64,000 nucleotides of DNA from Liolophura sinensis (Eukaryota > Mollusca > Polyplacophora > Chitonida > Chitonidae). The DNA is taken from the NCBI RefSeq assembly GCF_032854445.1, contig NC_088300.1:56272984-56336983 (forward strand), written 5' to 3'. The translations under genes were made by a program, and so were the position numbers. Below are positions 24,301 to 33,529 of the stretch, one piece after another. Under the pieces are notes generated by a model. The model saw only the letters and a list, made by a program, of their open reading frames with translations, was not told the DNA's origin and made no database searches. Positions within the stretch are counted from its first letter, which is position 1. Every line of letters begins with the position of its first letter.

Positions 24301-27300
24301 AGCGCACACCACTTCATTTTAATTGTGTACATGTACATGGTTAGTGGGCTAACCAGTTCCCTGAATGAAGCATTCACCAACTGGCATTATAGCATGGACA
24401 CAGTGTGGTTACACCTGCCTATCTAAACCAGAGATAAAGTTTAATATAGAAATCCATTGAACTTTCATATAATATACACCACTAGGGGTATACAAGTATC
24501 TCAAGCAGCCCTGACACATTCTTACAGCATTCATTTCAGTTAGTTGCTTCTCTTCCATGGACAATTCTTCCATCTTTTTTTGCCTTCTGCTGATAGCATC
24601 TTGTTCATATAGCTCAGCTTGCCTTCGTGTTAATTCAGATTTCTGCAAAAATGCATTTAGACCAGAGCATTTCAATACACATTTACATGTATGCATTTTG
24701 ATGGTAAGATTTTAATGTGAGATTGTACACCAAACTAATCCAAAAGAACCTACTGAACAAAGTGATAAGCCAATGAATTACAACAGATTCCAAACTAAAC
24801 TGAGACAGCACTGAAAAATCTGAATTTGCATGATACATACCCAGTCTTATCATAAGCCTCTTTTCATAATGTAAGTTAACTTTAAAGGTTGCAGAGGTCA
24901 GTGCAATATTTTGTTATGACGGAAAAAATTTAGTAACCGTTTTTGTTCATAGCCAACCAAGTCACCAGCCAGTTGTACAGAAACTGTCAAGCTATTTATC
25001 ATAGATCATAAGTGACATATTGTTACATCACGGAGAAGAAAGACAGGACACAAAAAATACCCTCTCATACCTCTCTGAAAAGAGCTTCTCTTCGTCGTTG
25101 TTTCTCTGTTGCCTGATGCCACTGATCACGGAGAAATGCTCTGAACTGACAGGAAGGGTCAGCCAAAACAACAGCTCCAATCTCTGGAAACATAATCAAT
25201 TCAAGTTGTGAAAATGGCAGCAAGTGGCTTATGTAATTCAGGAAAGGCCAGATGTAAAAGGCATGGATTCTGACCTAAGTTATGTGATACCTGTATAAAT
25301 ACCTACTGGCAATCATGACAAAGAACACACATCAAAGAGTCAAACTGAATGATTATGAATATCAATATCAATCATACAGTTTGGAATTCATTTATGACAT
25401 AATTTAACTTACAGTCAACACTTAATGCCTGGACAGGTGAAATGGCTAAAAGTAATGTTAATACTGACCCTGTATAACTTCTCCATCCCCCTGGTTGTGG
25501 TCAGCCACACCCTGATTGATGACACTACTTCCTGCTAATGACTTGTCGTCCTGTCCCTCGTGGCTGGCATCACCCTCACAGATCCCGCTATCCACTGTCA
25601 CCTCCGTCAGTAACACACCAGGCTCACCTCCCTCATTTACTGCACTATTACTGTGGTAACTGTCAGCAGAGAATATCTCCTCCTCTCCCTCTAGACTTAG
25701 TGAATCATCATCCTTGTCTAGCTGGGACAGAATCTGAAGAAAAAATCCAAGTATTTGATACATTTCATTAGAATGCCAGTAATTTGTGAGCAGCTTCAAC
25801 AAATGACTGGGCAATATTTAAGAAATAATGTTCGCGTCGGGGTAGTCTAACGGTAGTTTTACATCAAATCGATGTGGAAGAGTTAACAAATTTTAGGTCT
25901 CAGGCTTTGCCTCTTCCACATCGATTTGATGTAAAACTACCATTAGACTTTGCCTTCGACCTAAAAGACTGCGCCTTCGACCTAAAATATAAACTCTTCC
26001 ACATAGATTTGATGTAAAACTACCGTTAGACTACCCTGACGCGAACATTATTTCTATTCTATTACCTTGGTAGCAGCAAAATGTTTTCGTAATTATAACA
26101 AGAACACCATTGCGGTATAGATTAACAGCAAAAAACGCCCCCACTTTCCCTGACACGTTGTTTTCGTCCAACCAAACGTTCTAAAGGGGCGTGACCTAAT
26201 TCTGGACAAAACTATGATGTGTTTTACAGGGGGTGTTAAAATATGATGCTAAATATTACGGACGTGCTGCACGATTAAGATAGAATAATAAAAAGAATAC
26301 TTGTGTTTCTCGAAAACAATTCTGACTATAAAATATAGCACTATAAAATAACACATCTGCAGGATTGCTTTCATATTTCAGCTAAGACGCTGTTATCAGG
26401 GTAGGCTTCGGTGAGAGAGGCACGGTGTCAAACAGCGACCACACTGAGAGTGAGCCGGGGAGGTCGCTGGTTGCTGGCAGCGAGAGTTCGGGCAGATCAA
26501 AAGTTTTCTTAAACTCTGTCTGACAGAGCTAAAGGAGCTGGAAACCTCTAGCATCAGCAAAATGACAACAAAAGTGGGAAGCTCAACTGTTTAAACATAA
26601 TTAAAGTTTGAATTACGTACAAAAAAATAATTGAAACACCCAAAATTAGGTTAACAATAGTTTGATACTAAATTTTATTTGGTTTACTTGTGTAAATGCC
26701 TTGCGGTTGTCTTGTATTCTGTATCAAAGTCATAAACACTGGGTAACGAATGTTGAAATAATGGAACACTTCAGTTTACATTTTCAATTCAATATTAATT
26801 TCTCAACATATGTTGATAAATAACAAAACAATAAAAACATCATAGATATGTGTTTATGCTTATAAAAAGTAAACAAATAAATATATTATAATTTATATAT
26901 TGACGGTAGTATGAAAATAAATATGATTTGCGTTTACCGTATTGTGAAATACAATGAATGGCTATCACAATTTAAATTTGTAATGACGCAATCTGAACAA
27001 AGTTATATGTACATTAAACCAGCCCCATGTACATGTTTCGCTCAGTGCGCCGTGCCAGTTACGTAAAATATACACGTCACACTCATGCATAAAGGTCACA
27101 TGATGTACTGATGTACCAAATTTGAAGATCTGGGTCAACGGCAATATATTGGCACCAGTCAGAGAGAAAACATGAGTAAATGGACTGAATATTGTGGAAA
27201 AAAAAACAAGTTTAACTCGGATAAACATCAAACAAGGACTGGGAGTTGAAAAGGACGATCTGCAGCCAGTTCGCTATCCAGAGGATGTGAAGTTGATGTG

Positions 27301-30300
27301 AACTCTGCTGTTATTTATTGTTGCATTGTTGAACAGCCCTCCAAAACTTTGAGGCGTGACTGAAAACTGGGATTTTGCCATTTGGATGGAATTCCTACTG
27401 TTACGTGTAACATTACAGTTGACAGCGTCGGGCATTTGCACTGGGAGTGGCGTGACTGACATGGAAGTATTTTCACTCAAGGACATTTTCACTTTCAGCA
27501 TTTTCTGATAACACACTTGAAGCATGCAGGATATTGCTGATTTCACGGCGTTTTGAAAGCGACGGTTTGGTGACATAATTCCGTACACTGGATTCATTGC
27601 GGTGGTCAGTCACAGATAATAACGTCCATCACAGAAACCCCGGCATCAGCAAGAACTGTGGCTGTTGTAGCCCGGACGCAGTGATTCGTGTACCGGCGGT
27701 TAAGTTTTGCATCGCGGGAAATATCAGACATCATGGGTCTGATCGTTTTGTGACCCATTGGTTGATTGCCATACCATGGTTTGTGGTCAACTGGAAGTTT
27801 AGGAGAGGCCGCTGAAAGAAAGACTCGCAGGAAGAATTATCAAGTCCGTATGTAAAAAAAAAAATTTTTCGTAAAACCATTATTATCTCTTATTGTGTAG
27901 CATTCAAACATCCTATGGGCTTTAAATTATCTGTAACCTGATACTTTTCTTCTTTAAAATAAACGTTCGCTCTGACAGAAAAAATAGCCATTTTGTTTCT
28001 TTGTTTATATTTGTCAAATGCTTTATTCAATGTAAACAACAACCTCTATCCACCCATAGAACTACAACAGACCCGTCCAGAAGTCAAATGCTTCTGTCTC
28101 GTGATGGGGGGTATCTAACAACTCAGATAATGTGCACTTGGCATAGAGCCAAGCAGTGCATTGTATGTAATAAAAAGGAATCGAAGGCTAATAGAATCAG
28201 AATTATCTTCATCTGATGAAGACATCATCATCCATGATACTGCCTTTTCATTTTCAGCACTACCCTCAGCATACATATATTCTAATACTGGATATATAAA
28301 GGATTAAATACGTCAGTTCCACGTTGGCAACATCGTTATGATCACAGACGCCGGCACACCCACATTTACATGGAACTCAGGGGTGTATACTTGACATACA
28401 GTCGAAGTCATTCGCAATGCCAGAATCTGACCGAAGAACAGTGAATACACACACTCAACACAATGAAGCTATCTGTAGTATTAATGATCCTCAACCCTTT
28501 GGGTACCCTGGAGAAATGATGTGAATAATATGTTTAATACAAGCAAGGCTTGCAGTCTGACATTCTTTAAGCATGGCATTACCATAAAATACAGAGAATA
28601 CCACATGGACCCTAGAAAAATGTCATGCCTCATATAGACAGACACATTAACAGCTATGTCCATAAAAAAGAGGGAAATCACACTCACCTGTTTTCGGTAA
28701 GCCTCAGGATCCAGTCCATGCTCTGCTGCAGCCAGCTGTAACATTTCCATCTGCACAAGTGGAACCAGAGCAACACTACCTGTGAACACATCAGACATAC
28801 GGTTAATCCATATGCTTAATGTAAGTGTGAAAACATCATTCATCAAAACCAATTTTTAATCATCACCCAGTTATTATTTCTATATCAAAGCTGTATCAGT
28901 GAGTTGTCCTTTTTATTGCCTATCAGTCTAATTATATCTGAATATATTACATGCAATATAGTTCAAAATGATACATAGGCAGCTCTAAATATTTCAGGTA
29001 AATTATCCCCTGTGATGGTGAAGTACTTGAATGTTACCTGCATCAGACACTGGGCCTTCATGCTGAATCAGCTCATCACACTCTTTCAGCTCATCCTCAA
29101 ATAACTCGTTCTGTACACGGATTCTCTTCAGATACTCCTCCATTGCAGATGGTAGGTCCTGTACGTGAGCAATAAAACTGAATTTGTTTTGGAATGTGTA
29201 AGGCAATTAATAAAGCAGGCAAGGTCTTTAAGTACACAACAACAGATTCTCTAGGCCTAAGTTCCAACTTGTTTCAGAAAAGTAAATGGTGATAAATTTA
29301 GCCTTTAAGAAAAGCATACCTCTTCCTGAGGAAGTTCTTCCTCTGCTTCCTCCACCCCTTCTCCTCCTTCACCCTCAGGTAAATCCTCATCTTCCAGATT
29401 GATCCTCTCCAGCTCTTGCTCTATCAGCAGATCGTAATAACTATCCTCATCTCGTTCTGTTCTCTTGGGTGTCATGCTCATGCCGGAACCTGTACCACAA
29501 ACTCTGGTTACTATGAGGATAGTCCTAAACAATATGGCTGTGTCTTATAGTGTAAACCACGGTCACCAATAATGGGAAGAAAAATAATTTTCTATATCCT
29601 TAGCCACTTTCTCAAGAAAGTCACTTGCTTCAAAAAAAGCTGTTTTTTGCAGTTAGATCCGACATAGAGGTGCTTGCGTTCTGTGAGAATCAAACATTTT
29701 TGTTTTCAATGGGGCCAAATACGTAGGCATGTTTCCACGAGGATAGGTACAAAAACCTTACTTCGTATCATCGAATTCCCAACCATGACAGGAGGCCAGT
29801 GCACAGAAAAACAGGAGATTTGACAAAGTTTAACCTATATTAATGGTTACAGAATGTGAATCTAAAGTGAAATGAGCTGTTAGTTCGTGGTAAGTGCACT
29901 ATTCTACATATGCAGATTACTGGACTTTAATTTTGACCACATTTTTGTCACAAATGTACATCCTAGTTCGAATCCAGCTAGTGCTGGCTTCTTCTCCAGC
30001 TGTATGTGGGAAGGTCTACCAGCAACCTGCGGATGGTCATGAATTTCCCCCTGGCTCTGCCGGGAATCCTCCAACCATAATGCTGCCTGCAGTCCTATAA
30101 GTGAAATATTCCTGAGTATGGCGTAAAACACCATTAAAAAAAATAAATAAACAAACTATTTAAGCCTATTAATTGTCACTGAATTGAACGGAATTTGAAA
30201 TAATATGTACATATTAACTGGAACATACTAACAAGAATAAGGTCTAAGTGTCTGCTCAGGTAAACAACGGCACAAGCATGTGCCCGTCACTATCGTATCA

Positions 30301-30443
30301 AAGTAAGTCTCAAAGTAAAATTTGAATAAAATGACCCCGAAAAAAATTGATTCGTTATTCTTTAGTTTAGTCTGCCACAGTCAAAATGCAACGGGCATAG
30401 GGAAGTAAGATAAAAACTCAGTTAGATAATTACCTGTGGGCAT
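10831..30443 (-). CDS. LRRIQ1: LRRIQ1 homologue, complete 29-exon coding region
   Basis: Leucine-rich repeat and IQ motif protein 1, a large intracellular protein conserved across animals. Its IQ motifs predict calmodulin or myosin-light-chain binding, and vertebrate expression is linked to ciliated tissues (family knowledge; function poorly known). I joined 29 exons with GT-AG borders and matching phases into 4770 nt, 1589 residues plus stop; the human protein is slightly longer. Order: acidic N-terminus (1-220), coiled coil with IQ1 (220-665), LRRs (713-976), linker, IQ2 and IQ3 (about 1172-1230), basic C-terminus. Blocks diagnostic of LRRIQ1 are QVTTVQLADLPGC, SEEWGFKD, GRRVQLV and GWGGGRKR. 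The ATG at 30443 (MPTGSGMSMTPK) has an in-frame TAA upstream in the same exon; MSM at 29481 is an alternative start. No canonical AATAAA lies close to the stop. Confidence 0.93.
15060..17158 (-). CDS. LRRIQ1: LRRIQ1 exons 19-21: post-LRR linker, IQ motifs 2 and 3
   Basis: Exons: 16991-17158, 15566-16115 and 15060-15188; residues about 977-1259. Exon 20 starts SLNPTDLAGACAAHSS and includes HRYAHEYGEVIIN, which aligns with the conserved post-LRR block of the vertebrate protein. A poorly conserved Ser/Thr-rich linker follows, then IQ2 (AAELIQAAWQGYKARQYY). IQ3 (AATTIQ|AVWRGYSLRSRL) spans the exon 20/21 border. Exon 21 ends in an acidic run and VEVDLDDF, a family hallmark. The first 73 bp or so of exon 20 and its acceptor are duplicated upstream in a 103-bp array. 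Confidence 0.9.
15292..15345. repeat. (TA)n microsatellite
   Basis: About 25 TA dinucleotides in LRRIQ1 intron 20. Shorter TA tracts occur at 4725-4755 and 13069-13092. Confidence 0.95.
16043..16607. repeat. 103-bp tandem repeat carrying an exon 20 splice acceptor
   Basis: The genuine exon 20 start is the left-most unit. Four nearly identical 103-bp units and a partial one follow upstream in gene terms. Each contains, on the minus strand, a pyrimidine-rich TTGTTTATCCCCAG acceptor and the exon-like ATCCCTCAGTCCCACAGATC. The period is not a multiple of three, so use of an upstream acceptor with read-through would shift the frame. Confidence 0.9.
17917..21468 (-). CDS. LRRIQ1: LRRIQ1 exons 12-18: leucine-rich repeat domain
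   Basis: Exons: 21330-21468, 20577-20729, 20123-20273, 19449-19642, 18799-18926, 18301-18374 and 17917-18010; residues about 666-976. About eleven LRRs are visible, for example LQYLELTDCGVKAL, LEYVNLSSNQLTAV, LRWLDLSNNKI, LQTLVLTGNN, LQNLLLDDNSITSL and LKDLDVSNNQL, of the LxxLxLxxN type with about 22-residue spacing. They would form a curved protein-binding surface. Several exon borders fall within or between repeats. Confidence 0.92.
18640..18765 (+). repeat. SINE-like element in LRRIQ1 intron 16
   Basis: Shows 'cccccgggctctgcccggtt', 'ccaccacaatactggc', 'aagcgaaatattcttgagta' and an ATAAA-rich tail. It is 5'-truncated, lacking the tRNA-like head. Confidence 0.65.
19690..19975 (-). repeat. 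Second interspersed repeat family, copy 1 (LRRIQ1 intron 14)
   Basis: Begins with 'tttgattgttgtttaacacc' and 'cacattcaagaatt', and includes 'cgcttaccgtgaccaaagca' and 'gtgggggaatctacaaattc'. The reverse complement of its end matches the block at 31.7-31.9 kb, so it is a distinct repeat family with a similar head-to-tail plan. Confidence 0.5.
20878..21122 (+). repeat. SINE-like element in LRRIQ1 intron 12
   Basis: Longer copy with 'gggaaggtctgtcaacaacc', 'tgcggatggttgtgagtcgc', 'aagtgaaatattcttgagta', 'cggcgtaaaacaccaatcaa' and an A-rich tail. Antisense to the gene. Confidence 0.7.
21570..21715 (+). repeat. SINE-like element in LRRIQ1 intron 11
   Basis: Partial copy: 'gggaaggtcttctagcaaca', 'tgcggatggttgttggtttc', 'gggctctgcctggtttcctc' and the tail 'gtcttgagtacggcata'. 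Antisense to the gene. Confidence 0.65.
21917..22672 (-). CDS. LRRIQ1: LRRIQ1 exon 11: KEKEEQ-rich coiled coil encoded by 24-bp repeats
   Basis: A 756-nt exon (residues about 414-665) made mostly of an 8-residue repeat, KEKEEQLR and variants (KEREER, KEKEEL). The DNA is a degenerate 24-bp minisatellite of minus-strand purines. Continuous charge with regular Leu/Gln spacing predicts a long single helix or coiled coil. The last part, SLSEDLEKRRRKWMSECVFW, breaks the repeat and leads into the LRR region. Repeat slippage could make its length vary between individuals. Confidence 0.88.
22887..25183 (-). CDS. LRRIQ1: LRRIQ1 exons 6-10: coiled coil and first IQ motif
   Basis: Exons: 25071-25183, 24526-24642, 24110-24184, 23225-23364 and 22887-23024; residues about 220-413. 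Charged helices such as RRQKKMEELSMEEKQL and KKLEQKQKEVERELKQYE precede IQ motif AAVKIQSVYRGYR, which has the IQxxxRGxxxR core with the last Arg completed across the exon 9/10 junction. More charged helix (REEIEARKIREKE) follows. Every internal phase agrees. Confidence 0.88.
23062..23108. repeat. Perfect 20-bp inverted repeat with 7-nt loop
   Basis: The arm 'atcaggtttcgatttattct' (23062-23081) is followed by the loop 'gttttca' and its exact reverse complement (23089-23108). It lies in LRRIQ1 intron 9 and would fold into a stable hairpin in the pre-mRNA. Origin unknown. Confidence 0.85.
25469..30443 (-). CDS. LRRIQ1: LRRIQ1 exons 1-5: acidic N-terminal region
   Basis: Coding parts: 30434-30443 (only 10 nt), 29320-29489, 29038-29158, 28688-28779 and 25469-25733; residues about 1-219. 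Exon 2 encodes DSYYDLLIEQELERINLEDE and a Glu-rich run. Exon 3 encodes AMEEYLKRIRVQNELFEDEL, a helical segment of the type seen in the N-terminus of this family. Exon 5 is Asp/Glu/Ser-rich and low in complexity. The exon 5 donor is GTCAGT, weaker than the other donors. Confidence 0.85.
25821..26055. mobile_element. Foldback MITE-like element in LRRIQ1 intron 5
   Basis: About 235 bp with 64-bp terminal inverted repeats (25821-25884 and 25992-26055) that differ at only two positions; the ends read 'agaaataatgttcgcgtc'. A third, internal copy of the right arm lies at about 25910-25955 ('cttccacatcgatttgatgt'), and the phrase 'gccttcgacctaaaa' is repeated between arms. No coding capacity. A clear target-site duplication was not found. 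Confidence 0.8.
27260..27840 (-). pseudogene. Crypton-like / DUF3504 tyrosine recombinase, C-terminal fragment, frameshifted
   Basis: Minus-strand translation gives KPWYGNQPMGHKT, MMSDISRDAKL and YTNHCVRATTATVLADAGV. After a frame change near 27610 it gives DHRNESSVRNYVTKPS. This is the C-terminal catalytic part of a tyrosine recombinase: an HxxR box (NHCVR), an H/R box (DHRNESSVR) and a following Tyr. A further frame change leads to the tail FGGLFNNATINNSRVHINF, typical of these proteins. The 5' two-thirds are absent. It lies inside LRRIQ1 intron 4 in the same orientation. It is a decayed transposon-derived copy and not an LRRIQ1 exon. Confidence 0.72.
29950..30150 (+). repeat. SINE-like element with tRNA-like head, LRRIQ1 intron 1
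   Basis: Contains the B-box-like 'agttcgaatccagc' near 29967, 'gggaaggtctaccagcaacc', 'tgcggatggtcatgaatttc', 'aagtgaaatattcctgagta', 'tggcgtaaaacacc' and an A-rich tail. It is the best copy for seeing the tRNA-derived start. Antisense to the gene. Confidence 0.7.
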
Positions 30444-30800
30444 GTCAGTGCTTGGAACTGTGGAGTAATCAACCAATGTGACTTAAAGCAACCGATATCA
30501 ATCACTGACGGCGAATTTTCTCTTCTTTACCAGGGCGCATTTTCCGTGGCATTTGTAGACAACATATCTTTTGAGTAAATAGTTTAAAGGATTAACTGAG
30601 TGTTGGTACTTCAGAGTTATAAAACAACAACAGCTCATGCTAATGAAGCCCTGAAAGACGACAAAACTAACGAGACATGTCAACTTGGTGACACTTGTTT
30701 ACGGCCGCCATGACGTTGGTATGTGAGGTGAAGCACCAAAGAGTGACGGCGAGGGGAGATAAATGTGTCACACAGCCCAAGAGTAAGATATAGGCTACAC
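30444..30800 (-). promoter_or_regulatory. LRRIQ1 5'UTR and putative promoter
   Basis: The minus strand upstream of the start has an in-frame TAA about 45 nt before the ATG, then leader-like sequence. Near 30700-30715 is CAACGTCATGGCGGCCGT, containing a YY1-like ATGGCGGC core and a CRE half-site. No TATA box is evident. The transcription start cannot be fixed from sequence. Confidence 0.35.
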
Positions 30801-31674
30801 GTATCTTTTCAGTAAATCCAATTGCCTCGACTTTCCTAGACGTTGGATAAGTTGCAAAATTTTCTTTTGCTTAACATTAGGAACAGGGCCTCTCGCGACA
30901 TTGATCTTAACAAAAGTAAGGTGCATGTATACTTAAATTTCAAAAAGCAAACTGCTAGGAGCACTAAAAGTGACCAGCGTACATGAAATTTTCACTTCCA
31001 ACAAAGTTTCAACATGTATCCAGGCCCTATATATTATGAACCACTCACGCAAAGTTTCCAAATACATGTATTAATATTTTTATCATCTGTCATGCTTCAA
31101 AGTCAGGCCACATAGTTGTCCAAAAAACACGGTGATGCAAATCCATGATCACCAGCTACGTGTGAACTAGTACTTGATGTTCTCCCATCCACCTGAAAAT
31201 TAACATTACATATATAAAACCATTCACGTCCTAAAGTTTATACCCGGCTACTTCTAAATTACTTTATGTGGCAATTAACAAAAATAAAAATCAATCAAAT
31301 AAATAAATAGTTTTTTATATGACAGTGCACATTTATCTAGTGAGGGTATTCATGGAATGATAATGCATTTTAAGACTGCGATATAGTTTTAGGGTGTCAT
31401 AATATTTCCTAATAAGCATATAAGATATTTACTCAGATATTAAAGACGGTTTAATATGAAGACTCGCACTACAGTCCTTATACGAGGCACCAATGCTACA
31501 TTTAACCCACAACTTTTCCGCAAATTTTGTTTCGATTATCAAAACGATGAAAATGACGTGAGCTACCTCAAATCGTCTTCGTGATTTTGCGTTTCTAGAT
31601 TAAGCACATTACAATGCTGCTCTCTTGTTGCATGTGTTTGGGAGACCTGTCTGACACCACACTATACTTTTACT

Positions 31675-31900
31675 CATTTACTGATTTATTAATTCATTGA
31701 TTTATTTAGTGGCAATGGGTCTTGGCCGAGTTGTGGAAGATGCTTTTCTTATTTCGAATATACACGATGTGTGGGTTTAATCCGGCCCTATACATATGGG
31801 ATATATTTGTTGATTCCCCCTCCCATTAATTGCTAATTGGGCCTTGGTGACAGTAAGCGTTTGACGACAAGCACGTGGCTCTTTGCCCTTGCAGTCTAAC
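31675..31900 (+). repeat. Second interspersed repeat family, copy 2
   Basis: Shares 'gattccccctcccattaatt', 'ttggtgacagtaagcg' and an upstream tRNA-like stretch 'gtgggtttaatccggcc' with the reverse complement of the 19.7-20.0 kb copy. Confidence 0.45.
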
Positions 31901-33349
31901 GGTTATTGAGGATCAAAGGTTTTCATGAAAATGGTGTGAATATGCATGTGTAAGTTTGTCAGTACTTGTCCAAATGTCGGTGGTTTAACTGTGCAAACAT
32001 TAAATGGGCATCTTCATGGGTAGCCGAGCAGTAAGACATATATTCCATTATATGTGTGATAGACGACATTATGTCATTACATTGACCAAGATGCTTTATG
32101 CTGGACTTTGTTTACCCAGAGTTTCCCCCCTTGGACTATTTTCTCATTTCTTGTGTTTACAGTGTTAAGCCACAGGTCCCCAGATACTAATTTGTATAAG
32201 CCACAATATTAACGTTTAGCACTCGAACTCAGCCCAGTGCGCGTTGGTGTCTTTGTATATATTTTGTCCCACCTCTGAAAAACCAGGCATAAAATCTTGA
32301 CACACTGACAGTCAATCTGGACTGCTGTTATATATGTTACCGTTAGACACGAGCCATATTGGCTCTCAGTTATAGACAATTGTTTAATAAATATGTTTGT
32401 ATTGAAACTGCATGCAAACTACATCTTCCAGTGTTGCTTGTCATACACGCCGACATTTATCATCTTATTTCTGGCCTATGCATATGGTGTGATGTTATAT
32501 ATAAGATCCTTATTGGTGTCATGGTTTGCTTGTCGTAAATGAAATGTAAGTTGGAAATGACGTCTTCTTCGGCAAAACAGTGTCCTTTAATTCAATTTTA
32601 AATCACCCCGCTCCGTCTAAATTCCACCACACCTCACAGGCGGATCCAGTGCATGTTGCACTAGCTACTTCATTCTCCCATGATGTGTATGTACATATAT
32701 ATATATATATTTTTTTCTATCTACGCCTGTCAATCTTTATATATAATGTAAGGATTCCTATATATAAATTCATTCTCTCGAGAGATGCCTTCAAAGAACT
32801 GTATGCTCGTTACTCAGACCAGCGTGTATATACCAACTATATAGACAAGTATATGTACATATGATTTAAACTATTTACATTTAACCGCAGTTTTCACCAG
32901 CGACGATATTCTGTGTGGAGATAACACTATTGTATATATATGGGCACTATATTCTTCTATATGAAGCTATATACATGTGGTGTGCCCATTCCGATCAAAA
33001 GATCAATATATGACGGCATGAATGCTGTTCATGGTTTGGCCCGTGCCATTCTATACTGTCGATGTGCAGGAAAATGCGGAAATGGTTATAATGTACAGAA
33101 TTATAGCTCACTCTTTTTGCATACTGAATGAAAAATTGAACACCACTACGAAGTTATACATGGGCCCCTCGTGCATTGTTCTAAAGACATGTAAGTATGT
33201 AGTCGCAAGTGGTTGAACTAAGAACAACATATACAAGAAATGCAAAACTGCGCAAAAGCCAGAAATAGGCTACTGTGTATCACGATGATATGCAAATTTA
33301 ACATCTTAAAACAGCGGTGGTTCATCCTAACTTCTCGACGACAACCTTC

Positions 33350-33453
33350 CTTGATAACCTTCAGCACCACTAAATGACTAGATGTGGTGACCTTCAGTAC
33401 ACTAAATGACTAGATGTGGTGACCTTCAGTACCACTAAATGACTAGATGTATA
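33350..33453. repeat. 33-bp tandem repeat, three copies
   Basis: The unit 'accttcagtaccactaaatg' plus 'actagatgtggtg' occurs three times, with a small indel in the middle copy. Confidence 0.85.
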
Positions 33454-33529
33454 CCCTTTCATCTGCTGTTCTCATCTGCGTAGGTATAGAGAACCCATTA
33501 TGCGCATAGGCCACATAACTACATTACTA

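Larger units (their letters stand above)
30801..33529. other. Intergenic between LRRIQ1 and a retrotransposon
   Basis: No gene recognised. Contains a second copy of the 19.7-kb repeat family (31.68-31.9 kb), (TA)n tracts near 32697-32710 and a short 33-bp tandem repeat at 33.35-33.45 kb. A plus-strand GCCGCCATG near 30710 has no supporting downstream exon. Confidence 0.55.

Noticed and set aside
27274-27597. Reading NPVYGIMSPNRRF as a GPCR TM7 NPxxY end
   Set aside because: The upstream sequence has no transmembrane segments. Neighbouring frames give a coherent tyrosine recombinase (NHCVRAT, DHRNESSVRNY), so this is an out-of-frame reading.
30705-30730. Plus-strand GCCGCCATG start followed by a GTATGT donor, suggesting a divergent gene
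   Set aside because: Only four codons, with no downstream plus-strand exons recognisable over the next 8 kb.
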